From Propionibacterium sp. oral taxon 192 str. F0372 (lineage in GTDB: Bacteria; Actinomycetota; Actinomycetes; Propionibacteriales; Propionibacteriaceae), in contig NZ_KE340298.1 of assembly GCF_000413315.1 (NCBI RefSeq), positions 186,001-250,000 of the forward strand: DNA of 64,000 nt, read 5' to 3'. The notes beneath the pieces are model-generated. The model did no database searches and was not told where the DNA came from. It worked only from the letters and a program-made list of their open reading frames with translations. This document shows positions 53,209 to 62,931 of this stretch, piece after piece (the first letter of the stretch is position 1; each line of letters opens with the position of its first letter). The translations under genes and the position numbers were made by a program.

Positions 53209-54600
53209 TCAGCAGCCGATGAGCCGCTGGGCGAGATAGTCCTTGACCTGGGAGATCGCTACCCTTTCCTGGGTCATGTCATCCCTGGACCGGATGGTCA
53301 CCGCGTGGTCGGTGAGGGAGTCAAAATCGACGGTGATGCAGTATGGGGTTCCGATCTCATCCTGGCGACGGTACCGCTTGCCAATCGCTTGAGCATCGTC
53401 GAAGTCGACATTCCAGAACTGACGCAGTTCAACGGCCAGATCCCTGGCCCGGGGTGACAGTGCCTCGTTGCGGCTGAGCGGCAGCACTGCTGCTTTCACC
53501 GGAGCCAAGCGATGGTCGAGCTTGAGCACGACGCGGGTATCCACTCCACCCTTGGCATTCGGCGCCTGGTCCTCAGCATAGGAGTCGACGAGGAAAGCCA
53601 TCAGGGAGCGAGTCAACCCGGCGGCCGGTTCGATCACGTACGGGGTGAAGTGCCTGCCCTTGGCCTGATCGAAGAACTCCAGATTGGTTCCCGAGTGCTT
53701 CGAATGCGTACCCAAGTCGAAGTCGGTGCGATTCGCGATTCCTTCAAGTTCGCCCCAGTCCGAACCAGCGAAACCGAATCGGTACTCAATGTCGACCGTC
53801 TGCTTGGAGTAGTGGGACAGTTTCTCTTGGGGGTGCTCGTAGAGCCGCAGATTGGCTTCGTCGATACCTAGCTCGACGTACCAAGCCTTGCGCTCATCGA
53901 TCCAGTACTGGTGCCACCGCTCGTCACTGCCGGGTTCGACGAAGAATTCCATCTCCATCTGTTCGAACTCGCGGGTGCGGAAGATGAAATTTCCCGGGGT
54001 GATCTCATTACGGAAGGACTTCCCGACCTGGGCGATCCCGAAAGGTGGCTTCTGCCTAGTGGCGTTCAGCACGTTCTTGAAGTTCACGAAGATACCCTGA
54101 GCGGTTTCCGGACGCAGGTAGTGCAGCCCCGACTCGTCCTCAATCGGGCCGAGATAAGTCTTGAGCATCATGTTGAAGTCGCGTGGCTCGGTGTACTGCC
54201 CACGGTTGCCACAATTGGGGCACGGAACATCCGCCAGCGCAACGGCTTCTTCGGCAAGGGCCTTGCGATGGGCGAACTCCTCCACCACCTGGTCAGCACG
54301 AAAACGCTTGTGGCAGCTCAGGCATTCGATTAACGGGTCGGTAAACACCCCCACATGCCCGGAGGCCACCCACACCTCGCGGGGCAAGATGATTGAGGAG
54401 TCCAGCCCAACGACGTTGTCGCGGGCGGTGACCATGTAGCGCCACCACTGCTTCTTGATGTTCTCCTTGAGTTCAACGCCCAGCGGACCGTAGTCCCACG
54501 CGGCCCGGGTACCGCCATAGATCTCACCGCACGGGAAGACAAACCCGCGTCGCTTGCAAAGAGAAATGACTTTGTCGAGAGTGCTTTCAGCCATGTACAT
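53209..54600 (-). CDS. glyS: Glycyl-tRNA synthetase, homodimeric class II
   Basis: The protein (463 residues) charges tRNA-Gly. It has [27 protein letters not shown], class II motif 2 in [28 protein letters not shown], motif 3 near [14 protein letters not shown], and the anticodon-binding domain from about residue 360 ([15 protein letters not shown]). Two CxxC pairs ([16 protein letters not shown]) probably bind zinc. The frame is open to 54771, but ATG 54600 has GAGGA at good spacing; ATG 54594 is nearly equivalent. It is divergent from the zinc uptake operon, a neighbourhood also seen in mycobacteria (glyS near zur, uppS and recO). Confidence 0.95.
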   Translation of the reverse strand: MYMAESTLDKVISLCKRRGFVFPCGEIYGGTRAAWDYGPLGVELKENIKKQWWRYMVTARDNVVGLDSSIILPREVWVASGHVGVFTDPLIECLSCHKRFRADQVVEEFAHRKALAEEAVALADVPCPNCGNRGQYTEPRDFNMMLKTYLGPIEDESGLHYLRPETAQGIFVNFKNVLNATRQKPPFGIAQVGKSFRNEITPGNFIFRTREFEQMEMEFFVEPGSDERWHQYWIDERKAWYVELGIDEANLRLYEHPQEKLSHYSKQTVDIEYRFGFAGSDWGELEGIANRTDFDLGTHSKHSGTNLEFFDQAKGRHFTPYVIEPAAGLTRSLMAFLVDSYAEDQAPNAKGGVDTRVVLKLDHRLAPVKAAVLPLSRNEALSPRARDLAVELRQFWNVDFDDAQAIGKRYRRQDEIGTPYCITVDFDSLTDHAVTIRSRDDMTQERVAISQVKDYLAQRLIGC

Positions 54601-54723
54601 GTCCAAGTCCTCAGGCCCCGTGGGGCGACGCCCGATACCTGGCTGGCATCGGGGTGACGCCAACCTGCCAGGTGGCGTCTGACCAAGATTATCGTGACGA
54701 ATCCCGGAACGTTCCGCCCCGGT

Positions 54724-54752
54724 TTCACCAATCCTGGCACCGGGTGGATAAT
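54724..54752 (+). promoter_or_regulatory. Promoter of the znuACB-zur operon
   Basis: TTCACC and GATAAT are separated by exactly 17 bases. Transcription should start about seven bases after the -10, which is the A of the ATG at 54760. The mRNA would then be leaderless. The -10 lies inside the Zur box. Confidence 0.6.
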
Positions 54753-54761
54753 GATTCTCAT
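54747..54761 (+). promoter_or_regulatory. Zur box
   Basis: GATAATGATTCTCAT matches the actinobacterial Zur core GAAAATGATTTTCAT at 13 of 15 positions. It overlaps the -10 of znuA, so zinc-loaded Zur would block the promoter. The zur gene is the last in this operon, giving feedback control. Confidence 0.75.
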
Positions 54762-55761
54762 GTTTAGACATGACGCACTGAAGCTCTCTGCCCCCATTGT
54801 CGCCGGATTGCTGGGACTGTCGGCCTGTTCAGGTTCAGCAGCCTCCAAAGCATCTGGCAGCACCGATGACAACAAACCCAGCATCGTCGTGGGCGCCTAC
54901 CCCTTCGCCTATGTAGCGAGTCAGGTTGCTGGGGACATGGCCGAGGTGACCAACCTGCTGGCACCTGGAGCTGATGGACACGATCTTGAGCTGACCGCCA
55001 AACAGGTCGCCCAGGTCGGCGAGGCCGATCTCGTGGTCTACCAGGAGCACTACCAGGAAGCCATGGACGAGGCGGTCGAGCAGCAGTCCCCCGGCAAAGT
55101 GCTGGAAACTGGCTCCTTCCTGGAATTGTTACCCCGGTCCGGAGCCGGAACGCACGAATCGGAAGACGACCACGATCATGAATCCTCCAGCGCCGAAGCC
55201 TCCGAGGACGACCACCACCACAAGGATCACGACCACGGCGCCTACGACCCCCACGTCTGGCTGGCTCCGACCAACGTTGCCACGATCGGTGATCACGTCG
55301 CCAAAGCATTAGGCGAGATAGATCCCGGCAACGCGGATGCCTATAAGGCCAATGCAGCAGCCCTCACCGAAAAAATGAACGCCCTTGACGGGTCCTACGA
55401 GACTGGCCTGGCGACCTGCGAGGTAACCACCTTCATCACCAACCACGCGGCCTTCGGCTACCTTGCCAACCGCTACCACCTGACCCAGGTGGGTATCTCC
55501 GGCATCTCCACCGAGGAGGAGCCCAGCCCGGCTCGCATCCAGGAGATCCACGAGATCGCCAAGGCCAACAACGTGACGACCATCTTCACCGAGACAGCTG
55601 TCTCGCCCAAGGTCGCCGAAGCCATTGCCGGGGATCTGGGCATCCAAACCGCGGTTCTCGACCCGTTGGAAACCTTGTCAGACCAGTCGGCAGGTTCGGA
55701 CTACGCTGAAGTAATGAGTTCCAACCTCGAATCGCTCCGGAGCGCCAACAAATGTCAGTGA
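54760..55761 (+). CDS. znuA: Zinc ABC transporter substrate-binding lipoprotein
   Basis: The protein (333 residues) starts [23 protein letters not shown] with lipobox LSAC. It has the cluster 9 metal-binding fold: [34 protein letters not shown] (metal His near 70), a His/Asp-rich loop (about 125-160, [10 protein letters not shown]) typical of zinc rather than manganese transport, YDPHVWLAP, and [15 protein letters not shown]. The ATG at 54760 coincides with the predicted RNA start; ATG 54751 is an alternative with poor ribosome-site support. The stop overlaps znuC by ten bases. Confidence 0.93.
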   Translation: MFRHDALKLSAPIVAGLLGLSACSGSAASKASGSTDDNKPSIVVGAYPFAYVASQVAGDMAEVTNLLAPGADGHDLELTAKQVAQVGEADLVVYQEHYQEAMDEAVEQQSPGKVLETGSFLELLPRSGAGTHESEDDHDHESSSAEASEDDHHHKDHDHGAYDPHVWLAPTNVATIGDHVAKALGEIDPGNADAYKANAAALTEKMNALDGSYETGLATCEVTTFITNHAAFGYLANRYHLTQVGISGISTEEEPSPARIQEIHEIAKANNVTTIFTETAVSPKVAEAIAGDLGIQTAVLDPLETLSDQSAGSDYAEVMSSNLESLRSANKCQ

Positions 55762-56519
55762 GCCCGGTACTCCGGGCGGAAGCAGTCGGCACTTGGCTGG
55801 GTGGCTCCCAGATTCTCCACGGCATCGATCTCGCGGTTCAACCCGGAGAGGTCGTCGCCTTGTTGGGTGGCAACGGCTCTGGCAAGACAACTCTGCTGCG
55901 CACGCTGCTTGGCCTGATTCCTCACCAGACCGGCAGCGTTGCGCTGTTCGGGGTTCCACTGACTCACTTCCATGACTGGCCACGTATCGGATACGTTCCC
56001 CAGCACGCTCGCCTGCAGGTACCCGGTGCCACCGCCCGGGAAATCGTCCTACTAGGCAGGCTGTCGCGCCGCTCTCTATTCCGCCCAGCATCCGGTGAGG
56101 ATCGAAGGGCAGTAGACGAGGCCCTGGAGAGAGTCGGCATGCAGGCCATGGGCTCGCGTCCAATGGTCCAGTTGTCCGGAGGACAACAGCAGCGGGTGCT
56201 GATTGCCAGGGCGCTGGTGGGCCGCACGGATCTGTTGGTCCTCGATGAGCCCTTGGCAGCCCTCGACCTGCGTACCCAGACCAGTCTCGCCAGGTTGATG
56301 GCAGGACTCCACGAACAGGGGATGACCATCCTCACCGTGCTGCACGAACTGGGCGCCATGGAACCCCTGTTGACCAGGGGCGTGGTGTTGCGGAATGGAC
56401 ACATCATCCACGATGGGCCGCTGTCGGCAGGTCCTGGCCTGGACGACTGTCTTCCCTCCGGTGAACACCCACAGCTGCGCGTCGTGGGAACCGGCCGCGA
56501 CGGATTGCTGAGCAGCTGA
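55752..56519 (+). CDS. znuC: Zinc ABC transporter ATP-binding protein
   Basis: The 255-residue ABC ATPase has Walker A LGGNGSGKTTLL, Q-loop YVPQHARLQ, signature QLSGGQQQR, Walker B LLVLDEPLAALD and switch His in VLHEL. RIGYVPQHARLQVPGATAREIVLLGRL is characteristic of cluster 9 metal ATPases. It energises ZnuB. The gene overlaps both neighbours. Confidence 0.94.
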   Translation: MSVSPVLRAEAVGTWLGGSQILHGIDLAVQPGEVVALLGGNGSGKTTLLRTLLGLIPHQTGSVALFGVPLTHFHDWPRIGYVPQHARLQVPGATAREIVLLGRLSRRSLFRPASGEDRRAVDEALERVGMQAMGSRPMVQLSGGQQQRVLIARALVGRTDLLVLDEPLAALDLRTQTSLARLMAGLHEQGMTILTVLHELGAMEPLLTRGVVLRNGHIIHDGPLSAGPGLDDCLPSGEHPQLRVVGTGRDGLLSS

Positions 56520-57499
56520 TGAATATCTTCACCTTGGATTTCATGATCCGGGCCCTCGTCGCCGGGGCATTCACCGGAATCATGGCCCCTGCCGTCGGCA
56601 CCTACATTGTCCAGCGCAGACTGGGCCTGCTGGGCGACGGCCTGGGACACGTCGCCATCGCCGGTGTCGGCTTGGCTTTGTTGACCGGTTCCCAGCCGGT
56701 TCCCATTGCCATCGCGGTGTGCGTGCTGGGCGCGATCGGTATCGAATGGCTGCGCCAGTCCGGACGGGCATCAGGAGATGTCGGCCTGGCGATCCTATTT
56801 TACGGTGGATTGTCGGCGGGCGTCCTGATGGCCGGGATCGCGGGGCGCGGTGGTGGCTCCCTGTCCCAGTACCTTTTCGGGTCGCTGACCTCGGTAAATG
56901 ATGGGGATGTCATCGCAGTCGGGATCGTGGGGGTCCTGGTCAGTGCCGTGGCCATCGGATGTTGCCCCCAACTCTTCGCCGTCTGCGCCGACGAAGATTT
57001 CGCCCGCACCCAGGGTCTAAGAACCTCGGCGTACAACATGGCCATCGTCGTCCTTGCCGCGATCACGGTCGCGGTATCCATGCGCACTGTGGGCCTGATG
57101 CTGGTCAGTGCGCTGATGGTCATCCCGGTGGCGACCTCGCAGAACATGGTGAGCGGTTTTCGCCGCGGTCTGCTGGTGGCGATGACGATCGGGCTGGTCG
57201 AAGCACTCAGCGGGATCATCATCTCTTACCACTTGGACTCGGCCTCGGGAGCGACCATCGTCGTGCTGGCGATCCTCGTCTTCGCAGCCACACTCCCGGT
57301 CTCTGCTTGGCTGCAGCATCGGCGCCGGGGCCTGGTCGAGGATTCGGAGGAAGCCGGACTGTTCCCCCGCGTCGGCGATCATCCGCCTTACCATGGACAT
57401 CAACCGGACCACCCAGCAATTCTGCACGGTGATCACGTCGACTACCTGCATGACGGTCACCGGCACGCACCACATGGAGACCACTTCGATGAGCACTGA
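56519..57499 (+). CDS. znuB: Zinc ABC transporter permease with His-rich C-terminal tail
   Basis: The 326-residue protein has eight hydrophobic segments and the ZnuB/ABC-3 family landmarks RRLGLLGDGLGHVAIAGVGLALL, QGLRTSAYNMAI, and VSMRTVGLMLVSALMVIPVATSQ. The final 40 residues form an unusual cytosolic tail with many histidines and aspartates (DHPPYHGHQPDHP, HDGHRHAPHGDHFDEH) that could bind zinc. The end of that tail is encoded across the zur start codon. The start ATG overlaps the znuC stop (TGATG). Confidence 0.93.
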   Translation: MNIFTLDFMIRALVAGAFTGIMAPAVGTYIVQRRLGLLGDGLGHVAIAGVGLALLTGSQPVPIAIAVCVLGAIGIEWLRQSGRASGDVGLAILFYGGLSAGVLMAGIAGRGGGSLSQYLFGSLTSVNDGDVIAVGIVGVLVSAVAIGCCPQLFAVCADEDFARTQGLRTSAYNMAIVVLAAITVAVSMRTVGLMLVSALMVIPVATSQNMVSGFRRGLLVAMTIGLVEALSGIIISYHLDSASGATIVVLAILVFAATLPVSAWLQHRRRGLVEDSEEAGLFPRVGDHPPYHGHQPDHPAILHGDHVDYLHDGHRHAPHGDHFDEH

Positions 57500-57905
57500 C
57501 CAAACCGGCAAGCATCTCAGGCTGACCCGTCAACGCCAGGTGATCCTCGACCACATGAATGACACCAACGAATTCGTCTCGGCTCAAAAAGCGCATGCCC
57601 AACTGAAGATGGCCGGCGAATCGGTGGGTTTGGCCACTGTGTACCGGGGCCTGCAGTGGCTTGCCGGAGAGGGGCTGGTCGACGCCATCCGCATGGTTGA
57701 TGGGGAGATCGGTTACCGGCGTTGCTCCACCGAGCATCATCACCACCTGATCTGCCGCACCTGCGGACGAGCCGTCGAGATTCTGCCTGAAGCCCTGGAG
57801 CGCTGGGCAATCCAGGTGGCGACGGAGCATGGCTTCCACGAACCAGAACACCACGTGGAGGTGTATGGCGTCTGTGATGCGTGCTGGTCTGCCATGACCG
57901 ACTGA
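57489..57905 (+). CDS. zur: Zinc-responsive Fur-family repressor
   Basis: The 138-residue protein has the Fur winged helix (RLTRQRQVILDHMNDTNEFVSAQKAHAQLKMAGESVGLATVYRGLQWL) and a metal-binding dimer domain with HHHHLICRTCG and VCDACW, the two CxxC structural zinc sites, and EPEHHVEVYG. The frame is open back to 57393, but ATG 57489 has GGAGA and gives normal Fur length. It is the last gene of the operon, which has a Zur box at its promoter. Confidence 0.93.
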   Translation: MSTDQTGKHLRLTRQRQVILDHMNDTNEFVSAQKAHAQLKMAGESVGLATVYRGLQWLAGEGLVDAIRMVDGEIGYRRCSTEHHHHLICRTCGRAVEILPEALERWAIQVATEHGFHEPEHHVEVYGVCDACWSAMTD

Positions 57906-58090
57906 TACCCAGCTACCCACAACCACGGTCTGATCGGAAACCCATCTCGTCTCAGGATCGTCTGGGGGTCACCACCGGTTGAATTCCCTGTCCAGCTGGG
58001 AAACTGTGATCTCACAGCTTCCGCACAGGTTCGAGGCGTTGCATCGTGGTCGTCGTAAAGATTGCATCGTGGTCATCGAAAGGAATCATC

Positions 58091-59383
58091 ATGTCGAACG
58101 CTGACGCTCAGCCCACAGGTCCCGCATTCGCCCCACCGACCACGCCCAGTGGCCCAGTGAATGGACACGTCGGAGCCGCTCAGTTCATCGGCAACTCTTT
58201 CTCTTCCCCAGGCTCTGCGCCGTCCTCCGCCGCATCAGCCTCCTTGACCAAAACCCTGTCCAAGCGATCAAATCTGCGGGGTCGTACCGCGGGGTTGCTG
58301 GCCGCCGCGGTTCTGTCCGGTGCCCTGGGTGGTGGAGCCTCGGTATGGGGATACTCACAACTAACCGGAGCTTCATCGACGAGCACCACAACCCGCACGG
58401 AAATCGTGCAGGCATCGGGCACCACCACCGACTGGGCTACGGTGGCGAAGACCGCCACTCAAGCGGTTGTCTCCATCAATGTCTCGGGTAGCGATGGATC
58501 GAGTTCTCGGGGCTCGGGGGTGGTTATCGACTCGGCGGGGCATGTGGTGACCAACAACCACGTGATCTCTTCCTCAGGCACCGGCGCGGAGATTTCAGTG
58601 ACCCTCGGCAATTCCTCCTACCGGGCAACGGTGGTGGGCACCGATCCCACGACGGATCTGGCGGTAATCAAGCTGGTTGATCCTCCGGCACAACTCCAAG
58701 TGATGGGATTCGCCGATTCCGACTCCTTGGTCGTCGGTCAGGAGGTGATGGCTATCGGCAATCCTCTGGGACTGGATGACACGGTGACCACAGGCATCAT
58801 CTCGGCATTGAATCGCCCGGTGACCACCGAGGCGGTATCTCCCGGTCAGGGCAGCTCCCGTTATCAGCAGCCCACCGCAACCTCCCAGGCCGTGGTGACC
58901 GCCGCGATCCAGACAAATGCCGCGATCAATCCAGGCAACTCAGGCGGTGCCCTGGTGGATTCCTCCGGTCAGCTGGTAGGCATCACCTCTTCCATCGCGT
59001 CCCTATCGGATTCCTCGTCAAGTTCCGGCAACATCGGTCTGGGCTTCGCGATCCCGGCGAAGCAAGTGAAATACGTTACCGATCAGCTGATCGCCTCAGG
59101 CACCGTACAGCACGCGCAAATCGGGATCTCGGCACAAGACCAGAAGAGCACCGGTGCACTGGGAGCCGAGGTTACTCAGGTGACTTCCGGTTCTCCCGCC
59201 GAAAAAGCTGGGGTGCAAGTCGGCGACCTGGTCACCGCGGTGGACGGGAACGCGACCCCTTCCACCGAGTCCTTGGTAGCAATGGTGCGGGCCGGCGAAG
59301 TCGGCAAACCGATTACCCTGACCGTTCTGCGCAACGGCAAAGAGATCTCCATCGATGTGACCCCGGAGCAAGCCAGTCGCTGA
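58091..59383 (+). CDS. Membrane-anchored HtrA-type serine protease with PDZ domain
   Basis: The 430-residue protein has a disordered Pro/Ala/Ser-rich cytoplasmic N-terminus, one membrane segment (TAGLLAAAVLSGALGGGASVWGYS, about 65-88), a trypsin-like protease domain and a C-terminal PDZ domain (about 340-425). The triad is His in TNNHVIS (about 157), Asp in TDLAVIKL (about 189) and Ser in NPGNSGGAL (about 283). It degrades or refolds damaged exported proteins. AAAGGA precedes the ATG at 58091. It is convergent with recO. Confidence 0.93.
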   Translation: MSNADAQPTGPAFAPPTTPSGPVNGHVGAAQFIGNSFSSPGSAPSSAASASLTKTLSKRSNLRGRTAGLLAAAVLSGALGGGASVWGYSQLTGASSTSTTTRTEIVQASGTTTDWATVAKTATQAVVSINVSGSDGSSSRGSGVVIDSAGHVVTNNHVISSSGTGAEISVTLGNSSYRATVVGTDPTTDLAVIKLVDPPAQLQVMGFADSDSLVVGQEVMAIGNPLGLDDTVTTGIISALNRPVTTEAVSPGQGSSRYQQPTATSQAVVTAAIQTNAAINPGNSGGALVDSSGQLVGITSSIASLSDSSSSSGNIGLGFAIPAKQVKYVTDQLIASGTVQHAQIGISAQDQKSTGALGAEVTQVTSGSPAEKAGVQVGDLVTAVDGNATPSTESLVAMVRAGEVGKPITLTVLRNGKEISIDVTPEQASR

Positions 59384-59387
59384 TTCT

Positions 59388-60128
59388 TCAATTCTCCACG
59401 AGATCCAAGGACCGCAAACCATGGTCCAGGTGCCAAGAGGCAAATGCGGCCACTAGGCCGCTGACTTCACGCGCCGTCGCCTCAGGCACCGTGGTGGCTG
59501 CCCAGTCCCCCGAGATGAGTGCCGACAACAGTGCCCACCCACGGGGGCTGGGCAACACCGTGCGTGGCGGGCAGCATCCGGAACAGACCATGCCGCCCGC
59601 CTCGGGAGCGAAGCCGACATGCGGGCCGGGCACCCCGCACCGAGCACAGGATTCCAGTGCCGGGGCGTAACCGGCGATCGCCATGGCGCGCAGCAGATAG
59701 GAGTCAAGGATCATCCGAGCTGGCCTGGGGCCTTCAGGTGTCCCCTCGCCCAGGGTGCGTAGCGCCCCCAACAACAACCGGTACTGGGATGGCGCGGGTT
59801 CCCTCTCCTCGCAGACAAGCCGGTCGGCGGTCTCCACCATCACTTCCCCCGCAGTGAAACACGCGTAGTCGACCCGCAGCGGCGCATCGTAAGCATGCAA
59901 GGTTTCAGCTTGGTTGACGTAGTCGAGGGTTCGTCCAGTGGCAAACTGTGCATCGACGTGGGAGAAAGGCTCCAATCTGCCCCCGAACCGCGAGGATGTG
60001 CGTCGTATCCCGCGTGCAACGGCACGGACCTTGCCATGGTTACGGGTGAGCAGCGTGATGATCCGATCGGCCTCACCAAGCTTGTGGGTACGAAGCACCA
60101 CTGCTTGGTCTCGGTAGGTCGGCACCAA
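59388..60128 (-). CDS. recO: DNA repair protein RecO
   Basis: RecO helps load RecA onto gapped DNA. The 246-residue protein has the N-terminal OB-fold ([58 protein letters not shown]) and a C-terminal zinc finger ([27 protein letters not shown]). It is divergent from uppS, its usual neighbour in actinobacteria. Confidence 0.94.
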   Translation of the reverse strand: MVPTYRDQAVVLRTHKLGEADRIITLLTRNHGKVRAVARGIRRTSSRFGGRLEPFSHVDAQFATGRTLDYVNQAETLHAYDAPLRVDYACFTAGEVMVETADRLVCEEREPAPSQYRLLLGALRTLGEGTPEGPRPARMILDSYLLRAMAIAGYAPALESCARCGVPGPHVGFAPEAGGMVCSGCCPPRTVLPSPRGWALLSALISGDWAATTVPEATAREVSGLVAAFASWHLDHGLRSLDLVEN

Positions 60129-60220
60129 GCCATTGTCTCGCGTTCCCCGGCAGGTATGGGAGCAGACGGACAGCGTGTTGTACTGCCGTTAGTGAACGAA
60201 TCTGCCGATACGCTCGTGGC

Positions 60221-61015
60221 ATGGATCCGCATCCCGTCAAACGCCTACCCACGCCGCATCCCAGTGGCGCCCGTCCGCCCAGGATTCCCACCGGGGAACT
60301 ACCCAAGCATGTAGCCATCGTGATGGATGGTAACGGACGATGGGCCAAACAACGCGGACTCCCCCGTACGAAGGGCCACGAGGCCGGAGAGGCCGTGCTC
60401 TTTGAGGTGATCGAAGGGGCCATCGAGATAGGCATCAAATATCTGTCCGTCTATGCCTTCTCCACCGAGAACTGGAAGCGTGATCCCACCGAGGTGAAAT
60501 TCCTCATGGGATTTAACCGCGATGTCATCCACCGGCGACGCGACGACCTGGATACCCTCGGGGTAAAGGTCCGCTGGGCGGGGCGTCGTCCCAGGCTGTG
60601 GGGCTCGGTGATCAGCGAATTAGAGACGGCCGAACGGCAAACTGCAGACAACGATGTCTTGACCATGCAGTTCTGCGTCAACTACGGAGGGCGAGCAGAG
60701 ATCGTCGACGCAGTACGCGCGATCGCCACCGACGCCAAGCGCGGACGGATCAACCCCGAGAAGATCACCGAGGAGTCCTTCCGCAGATACCTGGACGAGC
60801 CCAGCATCCCGGATGTCGATCTGTTTGTGCGTTCCTCCGGGGAACAGCGCACCTCGAACTTTCTCATCTGGCAGTCGGCCTACGCGGAGTATGTCTTTCT
60901 GGACAAGCTCTGGCCGGACTGGGACCGGCGAGACCTGTGGTCTGCGGTGGAGCGATACGTGAATCGTGACCGGCGTTTCGGCGGCGCGATTCCCAACCAC
61001 ATCCCGCCCATGTGA
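60221..61015 (+). CDS. uppS: Isoprenyl (polyprenyl) diphosphate synthase
   Basis: This cis-prenyltransferase makes the lipid carrier for cell-wall synthesis. The 264 residues contain [18 protein letters not shown] (catalytic Asp near 36), [40 protein letters not shown] and [27 protein letters not shown], the five conserved regions of the family. Product chain length cannot be read. It lies beside recO, as in mycobacteria. Confidence 0.95.
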   Translation: MDPHPVKRLPTPHPSGARPPRIPTGELPKHVAIVMDGNGRWAKQRGLPRTKGHEAGEAVLFEVIEGAIEIGIKYLSVYAFSTENWKRDPTEVKFLMGFNRDVIHRRRDDLDTLGVKVRWAGRRPRLWGSVISELETAERQTADNDVLTMQFCVNYGGRAEIVDAVRAIATDAKRGRINPEKITEESFRRYLDEPSIPDVDLFVRSSGEQRTSNFLIWQSAYAEYVFLDKLWPDWDRRDLWSAVERYVNRDRRFGGAIPNHIPPM

Positions 61016-61095
61016 TCAGGGACTGCCTTGAACCGACCCTTACCAAGGAGGATCTCAGCTAGCCAGGATGACCCCAGTGGCTCTAGGCTCAAAGC

Positions 61096-62076
61096 ATGGC
61101 CCGCCAAATGTCCACTCCCGTGATCCCGTTCCACCCGATCGGCCTGTCGGAGGTCTTCACGTCTTCCTTCGAGATCTATCGCCGTCGTCCCAAAACATTC
61201 ATCGGCCTAGCCGTGCTACCCGCAATCTTCTTCGCCGTAGTCTTCACGGTCCTGTTCGCCTTTGGCCTCGTCATGTTCATTCCGCTGATTGCTTCGATCG
61301 GGGCGTACGATACTGCGCCGTCGGTCAACACACCACTCGTGATCAGTTTCCTAGTAGGTTCCTTCATCGGGATCAACCTGTGCTGGGTGGTGAGCATCTG
61401 GTCGGTCCTGCTGCTCAGCGTCGCCACTGTCCAAGTCGATCGCGGCGGGGCTCCGACAATGGGGTCAGTGATGCGGGATGCCAAGGGAAGCTTCGCCCGC
61501 AGCGCAGGAGCGGTCGGCCTGATCATGATTATGGCCATCATCGGGTACGCGATCCTTGGGGCCATCGTGGCGCTGTCGATCTACCTTGAGAGCGGGTGGC
61601 CCATGGCCATCGCCGTTCTTCTCGTACTTGCCCTGTTTGGGCTGCAGTTCGTCTTCATCGCCCGTTTCGGATTGGTTGCCCAGGTGATGGCGATCGAATC
61701 ATTGGGGCCGGTCAGCGCTCTGCAACGCAGTTGGCAGATCACTCGTGGACAGGGGCTTCGTGTCTTGGGCTATACCATAGCGGTGAGTCTGATCATTTCC
61801 GCAGCGAGCAGCATTATCCAATTGCTCACCAACTTTATGACGAGCATTTCTTCAAACTTGGCGACCATCCAGACCCCGCCGTCGGCGACGGCGACACTGC
61901 AAAGTCAAATCGATCTCGCGGCAATCATACCGCTGATCGGGATCGTCGGCCTTGCAGTATTCATCAACTGCGCTTTCCAAGTGCTCATCATTCCGTTCCA
62001 GACCATCTTTACCACGACCTTGTACACCGACGTCCGCCGTCGCTATGAAGGGATGAACGGAACCCCGAGCTTCTGA
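61096..62076 (+). CDS. Hypothetical multi-pass membrane protein
   Basis: The 326-residue protein begins with an amphipathic segment (GLSEVFTSSFEIYRRRPKTFIGLAVLP) followed by six hydrophobic segments. The pattern resembles the membrane domain found in actinobacterial proteins near glycerophosphodiester phosphodiesterases, and SALQRSWQITRGQGLRVLG is a typical loop of that group. No enzymatic part is present. The role is unknown. Confidence 0.8.
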   Translation: MARQMSTPVIPFHPIGLSEVFTSSFEIYRRRPKTFIGLAVLPAIFFAVVFTVLFAFGLVMFIPLIASIGAYDTAPSVNTPLVISFLVGSFIGINLCWVVSIWSVLLLSVATVQVDRGGAPTMGSVMRDAKGSFARSAGAVGLIMIMAIIGYAILGAIVALSIYLESGWPMAIAVLLVLALFGLQFVFIARFGLVAQVMAIESLGPVSALQRSWQITRGQGLRVLGYTIAVSLIISAASSIIQLLTNFMTSISSNLATIQTPPSATATLQSQIDLAAIIPLIGIVGLAVFINCAFQVLIIPFQTIFTTTLYTDVRRRYEGMNGTPSF

Positions 62077-62146
62077 TCCTCATGGGAAAGATGCGCGAGA
62101 CACCATCGTGGCCGCGACTCTCAGACCGATTGCCGGTCTGCAGCGG

Positions 62147-62671
62147 TCATTGCCCGGCGCGGTCCTGGGGCGGCTGGATCCACGTGGTACGAGTACCGGT
62201 CTCGGAGTCGTATGAGTCGGTCTCCTCGGCGGTTCCCGGGGTGATCTGCCGATTCGCCGGTAGCGCTGCGACCTGGGCATCCACCCAGGAATAGAAGTTC
62301 TCATCCACAACCGTGCCGAAGGAATCGGTTGCCTTGCCGACAGCCTTCCAGACCTTCTCCGCATGCTTGGATTCCATCGCGGACTCTAAGGCAAGCTGAG
62401 CTTCCTGTGCTTTGTCAGGGCGAACAAGAATGGTTCTCTCCCTCGGGCTACGGGTAGACAGGAATTTCTGGCGGCCCTCGCTCATGGCCAGAAAAGCGAA
62501 ATAGAGAACGAACCATGTCCAACTCCCGCCCGAGAGTACCACGAAGACGAATAAAGGCAGCAGCATGCTGAGCCCCACGTTGAGTGGATTGCTGACCGCA
62601 GCAGCCAGTCCACGGTTGGGACGACGAAAGGTGATGGGGACCAAACTCTGCTTCGGGATATCGCTGCTCAT
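62147..62671 (-). CDS. Hypothetical membrane protein with one or two hydrophobic segments
   Basis: The 174-residue protein reads SDIPKQSLVPITFRRPNRGLAAAVSNPLNVGLSMLLPLFVFVVLSGGSWTWFVLYFAFLAMSEGRQKF, so two adjacent hydrophobic segments form a hairpin near residues 30-70. A helical cytoplasmic domain (AQEAQLALESAMESKHAEKVWKAVGKA) and an acidic tail follow. No family is recognised. ATG 62671 is preferred over an upstream start at 62716; GAGGAG lies upstream but a little far. Confidence 0.65.
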   Translation of the reverse strand: MSSDIPKQSLVPITFRRPNRGLAAAVSNPLNVGLSMLLPLFVFVVLSGGSWTWFVLYFAFLAMSEGRQKFLSTRSPRERTILVRPDKAQEAQLALESAMESKHAEKVWKAVGKATDSFGTVVDENFYSWVDAQVAALPANRQITPGTAEETDSYDSETGTRTTWIQPPQDRAGQ

Positions 62672-62931
62672 GTCCAAAGCTTCTCCTCGACCTGATCGAT
62701 CAGCTCCGTTGGGCACTTCATGTTGGTGCCCAGTATGGTCAAATCTTAGGCGATTCGATACCCGCCGACACCGTGATCCCCACCCGTCCTCCTGTCACGC
62801 ATCCGGGCTGCGATGAGATGGGGGAAGACATCAGACCGCGTCCAGTCTGCATGGTCAGAGCACGAACTCGGAGGGCCCACGATTCCCACTGCCATTAGAG
62901 TTGACGATGACTCGACCAGACGAGGAGATCC

